This document shows positions 30,644-38,877 of a DNA stretch of 39,499 bases, one piece after another. Under the pieces are notes generated by a model. The model had not been told where the DNA came from, did not search any database, and saw only the letters and a list, made by a program, of their open reading frames with translations. The stretch covers positions 1 to 39,499 of the forward strand of contig VAXH01000065.1 of assembly GCA_005883955.1 (NCBI GenBank), given 5' to 3'. A program made the translations under genes and the position numbers. The first letter of the stretch is position 1; every line of letters begins with the position of its first letter. The DNA is from Actinomycetota bacterium. GTDB taxonomy: Bacteria > Actinomycetota > Thermoleophilia > Gaiellales > Gaiellaceae.

Positions 30644-31478
30644 CCGGCACGGACAGGTGCTCTACGTCGGCCGGGCCCGTGACCTCCGCGCCCGTCTTCG
30701 CTCCTACTTCCGGAGCGAGCGCCAGCGGCCGTCGGTTGAGGCGGCGCTGATGGCACTCGACCGGATCGAGTGGCGCGTGCTCGGCTCCGAGCTCGAGGCC
30801 GCGCTCGAGGAGCTGCGGTTGATCAGGGAGCTGCAGCCGCCCGCCAACTCGCGCAGCCGTCGGAAGGAGCACGGCGTCTACCTGCGCCGCCGGGGCGACG
30901 ACTTCGTCGTCACGAAGGCAGCGACCGAGTTCGGCCCGATCACAAGCCGCCGCCTAGCGTCCCTCGCGGCTCGGGCGCTCGCCTCGTGCACGGCCGAGGA
31001 GCTCGAGCGCCTCCCGGAGGGCGGGCCGCTGGCGCGCCTGCGGGCGCGGCTCTCGCACCTGGCCGAGAACCTCCGCTACGAGGAAGCGGCACGGCTGCGG
31101 GATCGCATCGAGGCGCTCGAGCTCGTCCTCGAGCGCCTGCGCCGGCTGGAGCGCCTGGGCAGGCTGGAGCTCTGCCTGCTCGCCCCGGCGATCGAACCGG
31201 GCTGGCAGAGGGCCTTCTTCGTCTGCGCCGGCCGAGTCTGCGCCTCCCGCTCGCTGCCGGCGGGGGCGGGCGCGAGGCTCGAGATCGAAACCGGGCTTGC
31301 GCGCTGCCGGGCCACCCGCGAGCGCCCCGCAGCCCCGCTGACTCCGGAGCAGGCAGAAGACCTCCTGCTTCTCGACAGCTTCGTTCGTCGTCCGCCACCC
31401 GAGTTGGCCGTGCTGCCACTTGTTGCTGAGCGGATCACGGCGCATCTCATGCGCGGGCGGTGTCCCAAGGCGCCGTGA
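30606..31478 (+). CDS. GIY-YIG (UvrC/Cho-like) nuclease, C-terminal part of the split gene
   Basis: This frame begins to look conserved at [35 protein letters not shown], the GIY-YIG nuclease core also found in UvrC and Cho. It continues with a helical region containing a UVR-like motif ([20 protein letters not shown]) and a Cys-bearing C-terminal domain. The frame is open from about 30558, where a TTG could start, but no convincing ribosome-binding site is present. The natural reading is continuation of the upstream exonuclease by a single-base shift at about 30605. The intact protein would be about 560 residues, the usual length of the fused family. Confidence 0.8.
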   Translation, partial: [290 protein letters not shown]

Positions 31479-31743
31479 GCGCGTTCGTGTCTCCAGCAAG
31501 CGTTGTCGCTGATGCCGGCAGTAGGTTGGTCGCGGTATTCGAGGATGAGCGCCGCACGTTCCTTTGCTGGATTCTCGTCGTCCTCTTCGCCAGAGAGCCG
31601 ACAGTTATGTCGAGTCGGGTCGCGAGTATGCGGACCGCCTTCAATGATGGATCCTTGACGGCGGCGTCTGCGCGGCGTATAGTCGCTTTACCTATGAAGA
31701 TAGAACATTGCCTTATTAACCAAATGATCCATGTTCAGCGCTG
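31479..31743. other. Intergenic region upstream of the GntR operon
   Basis: This 265-base stretch is less GC-rich than the genes around it and has no supported gene. It carries the promoter at 31655-31683 and presumably the operator of the GntR repressor. Confidence 0.5.
31655..31683 (+). promoter_or_regulatory. Sigma-70-type promoter of the GntR-ABC operon
   Basis: TTGACG (31655-31660) and TATAGT (31678-31683) are separated by exactly 17 bases. Transcription would start near 31690, about 55 bases before the GntR ATG. It is the best housekeeping-type promoter in the window. Confidence 0.7.
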
Positions 31744-32133
31744 ATGGAGTTCCACCGCGACAGCCGTTCCGGCCTCGCCCCGTACCTGCAGATCGTCGAG
31801 CAGGTGAAGGAAGCGAGCCGGTTGGGCCTGATTACCCCGGGCGATCAGCTGCCGACGGTGCGCGAGGTCGTGACCCAGCTGGCGGTCAACCCGAACACGG
31901 TCTTGAAGGCTTACCGGATGCTCGAGTACGAGGGCTTGGTCGAGGGGCGGCCGGGCCGGGGGACATTCGTCGTCGGCACGCTTGGCGGCCTGCCGCCGGA
32001 CACCTACCTGCGCATGAGCCGCAAGCTGCTGCCCTGGCTGCGCGAGGCGAAGGCGGCGGGACTGGACGACGAGAGCATCCTGGCGCTGGTCAACAACAAC
32101 CTGCGCGAACAAGCCCAGGCGAGGGTGGCGTGA
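31744..32133 (+). CDS. GntR-family regulator, YtrA type
   Basis: This 129-residue regulator has a GntR winged helix (YLQIVEQVKEASRLGLITPGDQLPTVREVVTQLAVNPNTVLKAYRMLEYEGLV, then GRGTFV) and only a short C-terminal dimerisation helix pair (DTYLRMSRKLLPWLREAKAAGLDDE). That short form is the YtrA subfamily, which normally represses its own operon of ABC transporter genes. Exactly such genes follow, the ATPase GTG overlapping this stop by four bases. The signal is often a cell-wall stress or antibiotic. Confidence 0.92.
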   Translation: MEFHRDSRSGLAPYLQIVEQVKEASRLGLITPGDQLPTVREVVTQLAVNPNTVLKAYRMLEYEGLVEGRPGRGTFVVGTLGGLPPDTYLRMSRKLLPWLREAKAAGLDDESILALVNNNLREQAQARVA

Positions 32134-33032
32134 CCGGTCTCAACGTGCTCGAGTTGCGCGGACTCGGCAAGCGCTACGGCGATCAGTGGGCCTTGCGCGA
32201 CTGCACGCTCGCGCTGCCGGCCGGGCGGGTCGTCGGTCTCGTCGGCCCAAACGGGGCCGGCAAGACGACGCTGCTGCAGCTGGCGGTCGGCATGCTCGCG
32301 CCGAGCGCCGGCGAGATCGCCCTCTTCGGCCGCGACCCGCGCGAGGCGAAGAGCGTCCTGCCGCGGATCGGCTTCGTCGCCCAAGACTCGCCGCTCTATC
32401 GCACCTTCAGCGTCGCCGACACCTTGACGCTTTGCCGCCTCCTGAACGCGCGCTTCGACGAGGCCTGGGCGCGAGACCGGCTTGGCAAGTTGCGGATTCC
32501 GCTCGAGCGCAAGGTCGGCGAGCTGTCGGGCGGACAGCGAGCACAGGTCGCGCTCGCGGTCGCGCTCGGCAAGCGACCCGAGTTTCTCGTGCTCGACGAG
32601 CCGGTCGCCAGCCTCGACCCGCTAGCACGGCGCGAATTCCTGACCGCCCTGATGGACGCCGTCGCTGAAGACGGCATCAGCGTCGTCCTCTCCTCCCACC
32701 TGCTCGCCGATGTCGAACACAGCTGCGACTACTTGATCTTGCTGATGGCGGCCGAGGTGCGGCTCGACGGCGACCTCGACGATCTGCTCGCCGCCCACCG
32801 GCTGCTCGTCGGGCCTCGCAAACGCGCCACAGCGGGCGGTGGGATCGCCGCGGTCGTGCGCGAGAGCCACTCCGACCGGCAGTCGACCCTGTTGGTGCGT
32901 ATCGACGGGCCGATCCTCGACCCGGCCTGGTTGGTGCACGAGGTCGACCTCGAGGAGCTGGTGCTCGCCTATATGGTCGAGCAGCATGAGCCGCGGCTCC
33001 GGTCGCTGCCGAGATTGGAGGCGAACGGATGA
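32130..33032 (+). CDS. ABC transporter ATP-binding protein
   Basis: The GTG at 32130 overlaps the regulator stop (GTGA) and gives 300 residues. The domain has Walker A (GLVGPNGAGKTTLL), Q-loop (IGFVAQDS), signature (ELSGGQRAQVALA), Walker B (FLVLDEPVASLDP) and switch His (VLSSHLLADVEH). The C-terminal 80 residues form an accessory domain. It is of the drug/lantibiotic export or YtrB/CcmA type. It pairs with the membrane protein that follows with a four-base overlap. Confidence 0.93.
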   Translation: MTGLNVLELRGLGKRYGDQWALRDCTLALPAGRVVGLVGPNGAGKTTLLQLAVGMLAPSAGEIALFGRDPREAKSVLPRIGFVAQDSPLYRTFSVADTLTLCRLLNARFDEAWARDRLGKLRIPLERKVGELSGGQRAQVALAVALGKRPEFLVLDEPVASLDPLARREFLTALMDAVAEDGISVVLSSHLLADVEHSCDYLILLMAAEVRLDGDLDDLLAAHRLLVGPRKRATAGGGIAAVVRESHSDRQSTLLVRIDGPILDPAWLVHEVDLEELVLAYMVEQHEPRLRSLPRLEANG

Positions 33033-33985
33033 GCTGGCTGATTTGGCGCCAACACCGTCAGCAAGCGCTGTTCGGCGCGGCGACACTTGCCCTGATTGCG
33101 CTGCTTTTGCTGCTGACCGGGCTGCACATGCACTCGGTCTTTCAACGCTCCGGCCTCGGCCGCTGCCTCACGAGCAGGCATCCTGACTGCGGCAACCTTC
33201 AAACGGCGTTCGAGAGCCGCTTCGCGACCCTGCGCCAGCTGGTGCCGTTCTTCATGGCGCTGCCGGCACTGCTGGGGCTCTTCTGGGGCGCGCCGCTGAT
33301 CGGTCGCGAGCTCGAGCAGGGCACGCACCTCTTTGTCTGGACGCAAGGCGTGACCCGGCTCCGCTGGCTCAGCTCGAAGCTCGCGGCCTTGTTGGCGCTG
33401 ACGCTGCTGCTGACGATCTCCTACACGCTCTTGATCAGCTGGTGGCTCGGGCCGCTCGACCGCTCGACCGGGGACCGCTTCCGGCCCGGCATCTTCGACC
33501 AGCAAGGGCTCGTCCCGGTCGCCTACGCCGTCTTCGCGCTTGCGCTCGGCATCGCCGCTGGCGCCGTCCTCAAGAAGACGATGCCGGCGATGGCCGCGAC
33601 CCTGGTCGGGTTCGTCGGCTTGCGCTTGATCGTCGCCAGCGTCGTCCGCAAGCACTTCGTCAGCCCGGTGAAGAAGAGCTACGTGCCGCTGCCGGGCGTC
33701 GACACCAGCCATCCCGGCGCCTGGGTCTTCAGCCAGAAGACCGTCGACGGAAGCGGGCATACCGTGGCCCCGTTCACGGTCGGGAGCGTCTGCCGAGCGA
33801 CCAAATCGAGCACTCAAGCGAGCCTTGATCACTGTGTCCGCGCCCACGGATTCCTCAACACCGACGTCTTCCAACCGGCAAGCCGCTACTGGCTCTTTCA
33901 GGGCATCGAGGCCGCACTCTTCAGCGCGCTGGCACTCGCTCTACTTGCACTTGCCGTCTGGTGGGTGCGCCGGCGGCTCGCCTGA
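33029..33985 (+). CDS. ABC transporter membrane protein
   Basis: The 318-residue protein has about six hydrophobic segments: 15-32 (ALFGAATLALIALLLLLTG), one near 72-88 (VPFFMALPALLGLFWG), one near 118-140, two around 165-200 and the last near 292-312. A large external loop of about 85 residues between the fifth and sixth contains Cys residues. GAPLIGRELEQGTHLFVWTQGVTRLRW is the coupling region typical of ABC-2-like permeases. Start ATG overlaps the ATPase stop (ATGA). Together with the GntR and ATPase it forms a three-gene export operon with unknown substrate. Confidence 0.87.
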   Translation: MSWLIWRQHRQQALFGAATLALIALLLLLTGLHMHSVFQRSGLGRCLTSRHPDCGNLQTAFESRFATLRQLVPFFMALPALLGLFWGAPLIGRELEQGTHLFVWTQGVTRLRWLSSKLAALLALTLLLTISYTLLISWWLGPLDRSTGDRFRPGIFDQQGLVPVAYAVFALALGIAAGAVLKKTMPAMAATLVGFVGLRLIVASVVRKHFVSPVKKSYVPLPGVDTSHPGAWVFSQKTVDGSGHTVAPFTVGSVCRATKSSTQASLDHCVRAHGFLNTDVFQPASRYWLFQGIEAALFSALALALLALAVWWVRRRLA

Positions 33986-34044
33986 AACCGGGTTTCACGT
34001 GAGTCCACAACCTTGCTGCAGCGTTCTCGCACACCAGGCTCCCG

Positions 34045-34059
34045 CCGGGCTAAGCCCGG
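34045..34059. terminator. Short GC hairpin between convergent genes
   Basis: CCGGGC and GCCCGG around TAA form a 6-bp hairpin at 34045-34059 between the permease and the convergent DUF4389 gene. No T run follows, so termination is uncertain. The rest of the 208-base gap shows no gene. Confidence 0.3.
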
Positions 34060-34193
34060 AACCCGTGCCAGGCTTCGTCCAGGAGCCGGTGGCGTCACGC
34101 CATGGACCCTGAGGCGCCGTCGTTGTGGGCAAAGGATCGTTCCGCGTAGGTGAGGCAGTCGCGAACGGTGCGGCGCCCAACACCGCGAGATGG

Positions 34194-34844
34194 CTAGGGA
34201 CTCAATTGAAACGGTGGGTAGCGATCGGTCACGAGCAAAAACCCATACGCGATTACGCGGTTCGTCCATCGCATGACCCCGAGCACGAAGTCGAATAGGC
34301 CGCGGGGATAGCGGCCGGTGAAGAGGATCGCGAACCAGGCGATGATCACCGCCACGACCGCGGCGATCCAGAGGAAGGCGAGCAGGATGTAGTGCGGGAT
34401 CGCGAGCAGCCACTTGACGAGCGGCAGCCAGCGGTTTAGTTCCTGCTGCACGTCTGGGTAGCGGAAGTCGAGCGCGACCGCCTGGTGCTCGTCCGTCGAT
34501 GGGTAGCGGTCGTCCATCAGCGCCAAGTAGGCGCCGATCCTGGTCGAGAACCGCAGCAGCTCGCGGTTCCAGTCGAACCACCAGCGTGGGTACTTCTGCC
34601 GAAACACGATCATGAGCAACGGACCGAGCACGAGCAGCCCACCCGCCCCGGCCGCAACTTCTCCGCCGTGGTGGCCGGCGAAGACGCCCCCATGGCCACC
34701 GCCGACCGCCCCGCCGACGATGAGGATCGGGATTGCGACGATGATCCGGAACGCGGTCGTCAGTCGGTTGAGCTCGCGCTCCGGGTAGGTGATCGAAAGC
34801 TGCGCCGGGTATGCCGGCTCGCCTGCAGTCTGGCCCGTCTCCAT
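34194..34844 (-). CDS. DUF4389 membrane protein
   Basis: The ATG at 34844 has GAGGAGG 8 bases upstream, which decides the start over a longer frame to 34958. The 216-residue protein has several membrane segments (AFRIIVAIPILIVGGAVGG, LLVLGPLLMIVF, WLLAIPHYILLAFLWIAAVVAVIIAWFAILFTG) and motifs typical of DUF4389: YPERELNRLTTAFR, RYPRGLFDFVLGVMRWTNRV and LVTDRYPPFQL. The family is widespread in actinobacteria without known function. It stands alone. Confidence 0.88.
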   Translation of the reverse strand: METGQTAGEPAYPAQLSITYPERELNRLTTAFRIIVAIPILIVGGAVGGGHGGVFAGHHGGEVAAGAGGLLVLGPLLMIVFRQKYPRWWFDWNRELLRFSTRIGAYLALMDDRYPSTDEHQAVALDFRYPDVQQELNRWLPLVKWLLAIPHYILLAFLWIAAVVAVIIAWFAILFTGRYPRGLFDFVLGVMRWTNRVIAYGFLLVTDRYPPFQLSP

Positions 34845-35145
34845 CGCTTCAGCCTCCTCTCGACCGCGACGCCGTGGCGACGCCGCACATTTCGGCTCGC
34901 AGCCTAAACACTCGCTAGATCGCGCCGGCTGAACACGCATTTTGGCCGTTTCCGCCAACCAGCAGGAGCCCGCCGGAGGGGTCTTCGGTTCGAGCCCGGA
35001 ATTGGGGCTTCTCTCTGTGAGCGGGTTCGCGCCGCATTTGGGGGCTCCTTGGGAGCAGACGTTGAGCGTCTCGACGCCGACATTGCGGTCCCTCCAAACC
35101 CGCAGTCCCGACCTCGTGACGGCGGGCCGCTAAGTCCGCGCGGAC
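34845..35145. other. Intergenic region without recognised features
   Basis: This 301-base region upstream of the DUF4389 gene has short open frames but none with a good start or known family. It should contain the DUF4389 promoter. Nothing else is evident. Confidence 0.35.
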
Positions 35146-35388
35146 CTACGCGATCGCAGGTGATCGCGCTTCGGAACCAGCCCTTTCGATGAGGTCAGCC
35201 ACGGCTGCCGGCTGCGAATACATAGATCGAATGGCTGCCCGCCACCGCGACAACTGCCGAGCCCGCCCAGACATCTCGCGCTGGGCCGATGGAGGGATCA
35301 TCTGGTCTTCGGTCGTGCCGAGGTACCAGCTTGGCTTGCTCCGCCACGCAGGATCGCTAATCGTGCCGCCCAGGGCCTCAACGCCCAA
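35146..35388 (-). pseudogene. Fragment of an alpha/beta hydrolase with two frameshifts
   Basis: The minus strand encodes KPSWYLGTTEDQMIPPSAQ and, at the end, SQPAAVADLIERAG, the C-terminal region of an alpha/beta hydrolase (catalytic Asp in T-E-D). Between them the same frame is nonsense, but another frame reads AGSAVVAVAGSHSIYV, the expected strand with the catalytic His. The gene therefore has two compensating frameshifts, and the N-terminal two thirds is missing. It is clearly dead. Confidence 0.75.
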
Positions 35389-35404
35389 GGGGCTTCGTCG
35401 GGGC

Positions 35405-35713
35405 TTAGTGCGGGATGATCAGCACGTCGATCGGGAAGTACTGCGGTGCCCCACCTTCAGGCGGCGGGCCGCCGATGACCTCTGCGAGCGCCGGGCCGAG
35501 CTTTTCCTCCATGAAGCGCTCGAAGGCCTCGCGCGACTCCCAGACGTCGTAAACGTAGTAACCCTGCTCGCCCTGGCCGGCGCTGTGCAGGATCAGCCCC
35601 TCCGGCGCCTCGTCTTCCCGCATCGGCGAGGCATGCCCAAACATCTTCTCGGTGACGTCATCGTAGAGTTGCTTCGTGAACTCCGGCGCTGCCGTCAGAA
35701 CTCCAACCGCCAT
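35405..35713 (-). CDS. ABM-fold (antibiotic biosynthesis monooxygenase-like) protein
   Basis: This 102-residue protein starts at an ATG with GAGGAGG 4 bases upstream. It has the dimeric alpha/beta-barrel pattern: a first strand and helix (EFTKQLYDDVTEKMFG), then GYYVYDVWESREAFERFMEEKLGPALAEV and a closing strand (PIDVLIIPH). Proteins of this fold include small monooxygenases and heme-degrading enzymes, but many have no known activity. It lies next to the dead hydrolase in the same orientation. Confidence 0.75.
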   Translation of the reverse strand: MAVGVLTAAPEFTKQLYDDVTEKMFGHASPMREDEAPEGLILHSAGQGEQGYYVYDVWESREAFERFMEEKLGPALAEVIGGPPPEGGAPQYFPIDVLIIPH

Positions 35714-36126
35714 CTCGCCTCCTCGTGATTTCGCGGACGGCGGATTCTAGGCGGTGACGCTCAGGCCGGGCGGGGAAGGGCGGCGAGCATGCCGGCACCC
35801 GCGCCGTGCCGCACGGCTAGACGCCACTGCCGACTCCTGCGCCGGAGGCGCCACCACTCGCCGCTGGGCTCCGTACAGACTCCTCCGAGCGCAGTTTCTA
35901 CCTACGAGCGCGGCAAGACCGGCCTTGAGACGCGAACTGCAGAGAAGTCTTGGAGGCAAGGTCACTTGAGGCGCCTAGCGCCTTGTGGGCCACGGCGCGC
36001 GCCAGTCGCGCGCCGGTCCGCGTGGGTATCAGGAAGTCTCCAGGCCCCTTAGTGCGTCGGGACGTCTGCCAAGCCAGCCGGCGAGCCGGCTCGGATTTTC
36101 GATTAGCTGAATCGCCTTTGAGGCTA
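35714..36126. other. Intergenic region at the tRNA-Sec end of the island
   Basis: This 413-base region has no supported gene. It includes the GCGCGCCAGTC motif at 35997-36022. As the DNA immediately downstream of the tRNA-Sec gene, it is the expected place for an element end or a lost integrase gene, but no integrase motif is readable. Confidence 0.4.
35997..36022. repeat. GCGCGCCAGTC motif, copy 3
   Basis: GCGCGCCAGTCGCGCGCCGG with TCCGCG matches 25133-25160 apart from two single-base gaps. It lies about 105 bases from the tRNA-Sec 3' end. It accompanies each tRNA-Sec copy in the same orientation. Confidence 0.45.
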
Positions 36127-36219
36127 CGGAGCGGCGCCGGAGTCGAACCGACCGAGCGTGGGGCTGCCACGCCGCACCGGTTTTGAAGACCGGTTGGGCC
36201 ACCGGGCCCGTGCCGCTCC
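36127..36219 (-). tRNA. selC: Selenocysteine tRNA (anticodon UCA)
   Basis: Read on the minus strand, the gene has an 8-bp acceptor stem (GGAGCGGC with GCCGCTCC), a D arm of GGGCC/GGCCC with a tiny loop, an anticodon arm CCGGT-CTTCAAA-ACCGG with anticodon TCA (36184-36186), a long variable arm GCGTGG/CCACGC, and a T arm GTCGG-TTCGACT-CCGGC. The 8+5 acceptor/T layout and long extra arm are specific to tRNA-Sec. The discriminator is G and CCA is not encoded. It starts 10 bases after the selB stop, so it may be co-transcribed with selB. Its 3' half is copied at 25008-25070. Confidence 0.96.
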
Positions 36220-36229
36220 GGCGTGAAGG

Positions 36230-37936
36230 CTACGTCAGTGCCGAGCGCCTGAGGATGCGCTCGTCGCCGACTCGGCGGGTGAGGCCGTCGGCATCGAAAC
36301 GTTCCAGCAGCAGCTGGGCGGTGCGGCGTGAAATGCCGAGCGCGTCGCGGAAGCCGGCCAGGGTGATCGGCTCCAGTGTCGTCAGCGTCTCGCGGCCGCG
36401 TGCGTAGAGCTTGGACGAGACCGCGAAGCCGTCGCCGACGCGCTTCAGCCTTCCAGCCGCCTCCAGGTAAGCCGCCAGCTCTGGGTCGTCGACCTTCGTG
36501 ATCGCTTCGGCGTCAAGCTCGACCTCGAGCCGCTTGGCCGCCTCGGCCCGGTCGCCGAGGGAGGCGGCAGCGCCTGGAGCGTACGCCTTGCCGTCTCGCC
36601 GCTCGACATGAAGCAGCGGGAGAATCACGGGCGCCCAGGGTTCCTGGGGGAGGAGCTCGCCGAGCGGAATCCCCGGGTCGAGCGGGTTCGCCTCCGCGCG
36701 CTCGGCCAGGCGCTCGCGGACGACGGTTCGGACCCCTTCCAGCCAGGCAGGCCGGTAGGCCCATTCACCGGCCAGACCCACCGCGGCCAGGCCGCTTGCC
36801 AGCTGGGCCGGTGAGAACAAGCCCATCGCCTGGAGCGCGGTCGTCGTCACAGGCTCAGAAGTCAGCAGGGAAACGATCTCCGCCGGGTCGCCGCGCTCGA
36901 GGATCTCGAGGCGCGCGGGCTCCAGACGTCGCGGCGGCGCCGGGTCGATCACGCGGCCGCCGCCGACGGTCGCCTCGGCGCGAAGAACGAACCGGTCGCC
37001 GCGGGCGGCCACGACCGGTTCTTCGAGGCGCAGCTGGGCGAACCGGCCGAACCGGACGACCCGAGCCGCCACAGCGGCCGTCCCGAGATGAACCTTCACC
37101 GCTGCCGGCACCGGCTCGACCTCCTCGAGGACGACGTCGAGGCGGTAGCTAACGGGGTAGTGGCCGGGCTCGACGAGCGCGTCGCCGCGGCGAAGCTCGC
37201 CACGCTCGATTGCCGGGAGGTTCACGGCGACGCGCTGGCCCGCCTGTGCCTCCTCGACCGGCTGGTCGTGAACCTGGACGCTCCGAACGCGGACGGTGCG
37301 GCCGCTCGGCTCGAGCCGCAGGAGGTCGCCGCCGGCGATCGAGCCCGACCAGAGCGTTCCTGTGACGACAGTGCCGATGCCGCGGAGCGAGAAGGCGCGG
37401 TCGATCCAGAGGCGGGTTGCGGCGAACCGCTCGGGGCGCTCGACGGCCTCGGCGGCCCGCGCGACCGTCGCACGCAACTCGTCCAGGCCGGCCCCGGTCT
37501 TGGCGCTGACCGCGACGACCTCGGCCTCCGGGACGAGCTCGCCCGCCTCGGCCACGGCGAGCTCGACCTGATCGGGCTCGACCGCGTCGGTCTTCGTCAC
37601 CGCCACGACACCGCGCTCGACGCCGAGGAGCCGCAGGATCGCGAGGTGCTCGAGCGTCTGCGGTCGCGTGCCCTCGGCGGCGTCGATCACGAGCAGGAAG
37701 AGGTCGACGCCGGTCGCCCCGGCGACCATGTTGCGGACGAAGCGCTCGTGGCCGGGCACGTCGACGAGCGACAGGTGGAGATCGCCGGGAAGCTCCAGCG
37801 GCGCGTAACCGAGGTCGATCGAGATCCCGCGCTCGTGCTCCTCCGGCAGCCGGTCGGTGTCCTTGCCGGTCAACGCTCGGACCAGCCACGTCTTGCCGTG
37901 GTCGATGTGGCCGGCCGTGCCGACTACGAGCGGCAT
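36230..37936 (-). CDS. selB: Selenocysteine-specific elongation factor SelB
   Basis: SelB is a GTPase that delivers Sec-tRNA to UGA codons by binding the SECIS element in selenoprotein mRNAs. The ATG at 37936 begins [24 protein letters not shown] (P-loop 9-16), followed by [12 protein letters not shown] (G2), [12 protein letters not shown] (G3) and VTKTD (G4). EF-Tu-like domains II and III follow, then winged-helix domains for mRNA binding ([28 protein letters not shown]-like end). It is 568 residues, typical for bacteria. The start overlaps the methyltransferase stop by 13 bases. Confidence 0.96.
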   Translation of the reverse strand: MPLVVGTAGHIDHGKTWLVRALTGKDTDRLPEEHERGISIDLGYAPLELPGDLHLSLVDVPGHERFVRNMVAGATGVDLFLLVIDAAEGTRPQTLEHLAILRLLGVERGVVAVTKTDAVEPDQVELAVAEAGELVPEAEVVAVSAKTGAGLDELRATVARAAEAVERPERFAATRLWIDRAFSLRGIGTVVTGTLWSGSIAGGDLLRLEPSGRTVRVRSVQVHDQPVEEAQAGQRVAVNLPAIERGELRRGDALVEPGHYPVSYRLDVVLEEVEPVPAAVKVHLGTAAVAARVVRFGRFAQLRLEEPVVAARGDRFVLRAEATVGGGRVIDPAPPRRLEPARLEILERGDPAEIVSLLTSEPVTTTALQAMGLFSPAQLASGLAAVGLAGEWAYRPAWLEGVRTVVRERLAERAEANPLDPGIPLGELLPQEPWAPVILPLLHVERRDGKAYAPGAAASLGDRAEAAKRLEVELDAEAITKVDDPELAAYLEAAGRLKRVGDGFAVSSKLYARGRETLTTLEPITLAGFRDALGISRRTAQLLLERFDADGLTRRVGDERILRRSALT

Positions 37937-38877
37937 CGCGCCTCGATCAGCCGCTCGTCGAAGCGAACGGGCTCGAAGCCGCCGGCGGCGAGCAGCGTCC
38001 GCCACTGTTCCTCGTCGCGCTCGCGGCCGGCGAACATCGCCAGCATCAGCAGGTCGAGCCACTTCGGGCCGAACGGCTCGTTCCCCGGCGGGACGACCGC
38101 ATCGAGGACGACGAGCCGCGCGTGTTCGGGCGCCGAGACCCGGATCGTGCGGAGGATCTTCGTCGCCGACGCGTCGTCCCAGTCGTGGAGGATCGTCCCC
38201 AGCAGGTAGACGTCGCCTTCCGGGACTCGCTCGAAGAAGCTGCCCGCGACGAACTCGAGTCCGTCGCCGAAGAGCGACTCGTCGCGGGTGGTCTCGGGCA
38301 AGTCGAAGACGATCCCGCGGAGGCCGGGGTGCGCCTTCCGCAGCTCGGCGAGGAGCGAGCCGTTGCCGCCGCCGACGTCGACGACGGTTTCCCCGTCGCG
38401 CCAGTCGACCGCCTCCAGTCGCTCGATCCGCGTGTCCGACCCTTGCGCCATCGCCCGGTCGAACCGCGCCCGCTCCTCCGGATGCTCGGCGAGCCAGGCC
38501 CAGAAGTCGCTGCCGAAGACAGCGGGGAAAGCGGCCTTTCCGCTCGCGTCGAGCCGCCCGACCGTGTCGTACCAGACCCCTCCGAAGAGGACGGCGAAAT
38601 CGTCCCAACCGCTCGTCAGCAGGAGCTCGGAGGCGGGAGTGTTGTGAAAGACGCCGCGTTCCTCCTCCGCGAAGATGCCCTCGCTCGCGAGCGCGCGGAG
38701 GAGCCGGTGCAGCGTGTCGGCGTCAGCACCGGTCTCGCGTGCGAGGTCGCCGACCGGCCGGGGGCCAGCGGCGAGTGCCTGGGGAATCCGGAGCCCGGCG
38801 ACGATCCCGAGCGCCCGAGTCGCGAGGGCACCGCGCAGGACCTCCCAGATCGTTTGCTCGGGAGCGACCTCGCTCAT
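37924..38877 (-). CDS. SAM-dependent O-methyltransferase
   Basis: This 317-residue protein has an N-terminal winged-helix dimerisation domain ([25 protein letters not shown]) and a Rossmann SAM-binding domain ([20 protein letters not shown], then GIVFDLPET). [18 protein letters not shown] carries the catalytic His-Asp motif of plant-type and antibiotic O-methyltransferases (acetylserotonin O-methyltransferase family). It sits between selA and selB, overlapping both genes, which is unusual. A role in selenium or tRNA metabolism is possible, but methylation of a small molecule is what the family normally does. Confidence 0.88.
   Translation of the reverse strand: MSEVAPEQTIWEVLRGALATRALGIVAGLRIPQALAAGPRPVGDLARETGADADTLHRLLRALASEGIFAEEERGVFHNTPASELLLTSGWDDFAVLFGGVWYDTVGRLDASGKAAFPAVFGSDFWAWLAEHPEERARFDRAMAQGSDTRIERLEAVDWRDGETVVDVGGGNGSLLAELRKAHPGLRGIVFDLPETTRDESLFGDGLEFVAGSFFERVPEGDVYLLGTILHDWDDASATKILRTIRVSAPEHARLVVLDAVVPPGNEPFGPKWLDLLMLAMFAGRERDEEQWRTLLAAGGFEPVRFDERLIEARCRS

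Noticed and set aside
31460-31744. Plus-strand frame of 94 codons upstream of the GntR gene
   Set aside because: It overlaps the GIY-YIG gene end and the promoter, and has no ribosome-binding site.
34915-35130. Possible gene in either strand upstream of DUF4389
   Set aside because: Short frames with mixed composition, no ribosome-binding site and no recognisable domain.
25067-36126. Integrase gene for the selC-linked modules
   Set aside because: No frame shows the R-H-R-Y tyrosine recombinase or serine recombinase motifs; it seems lost or supplied elsewhere.
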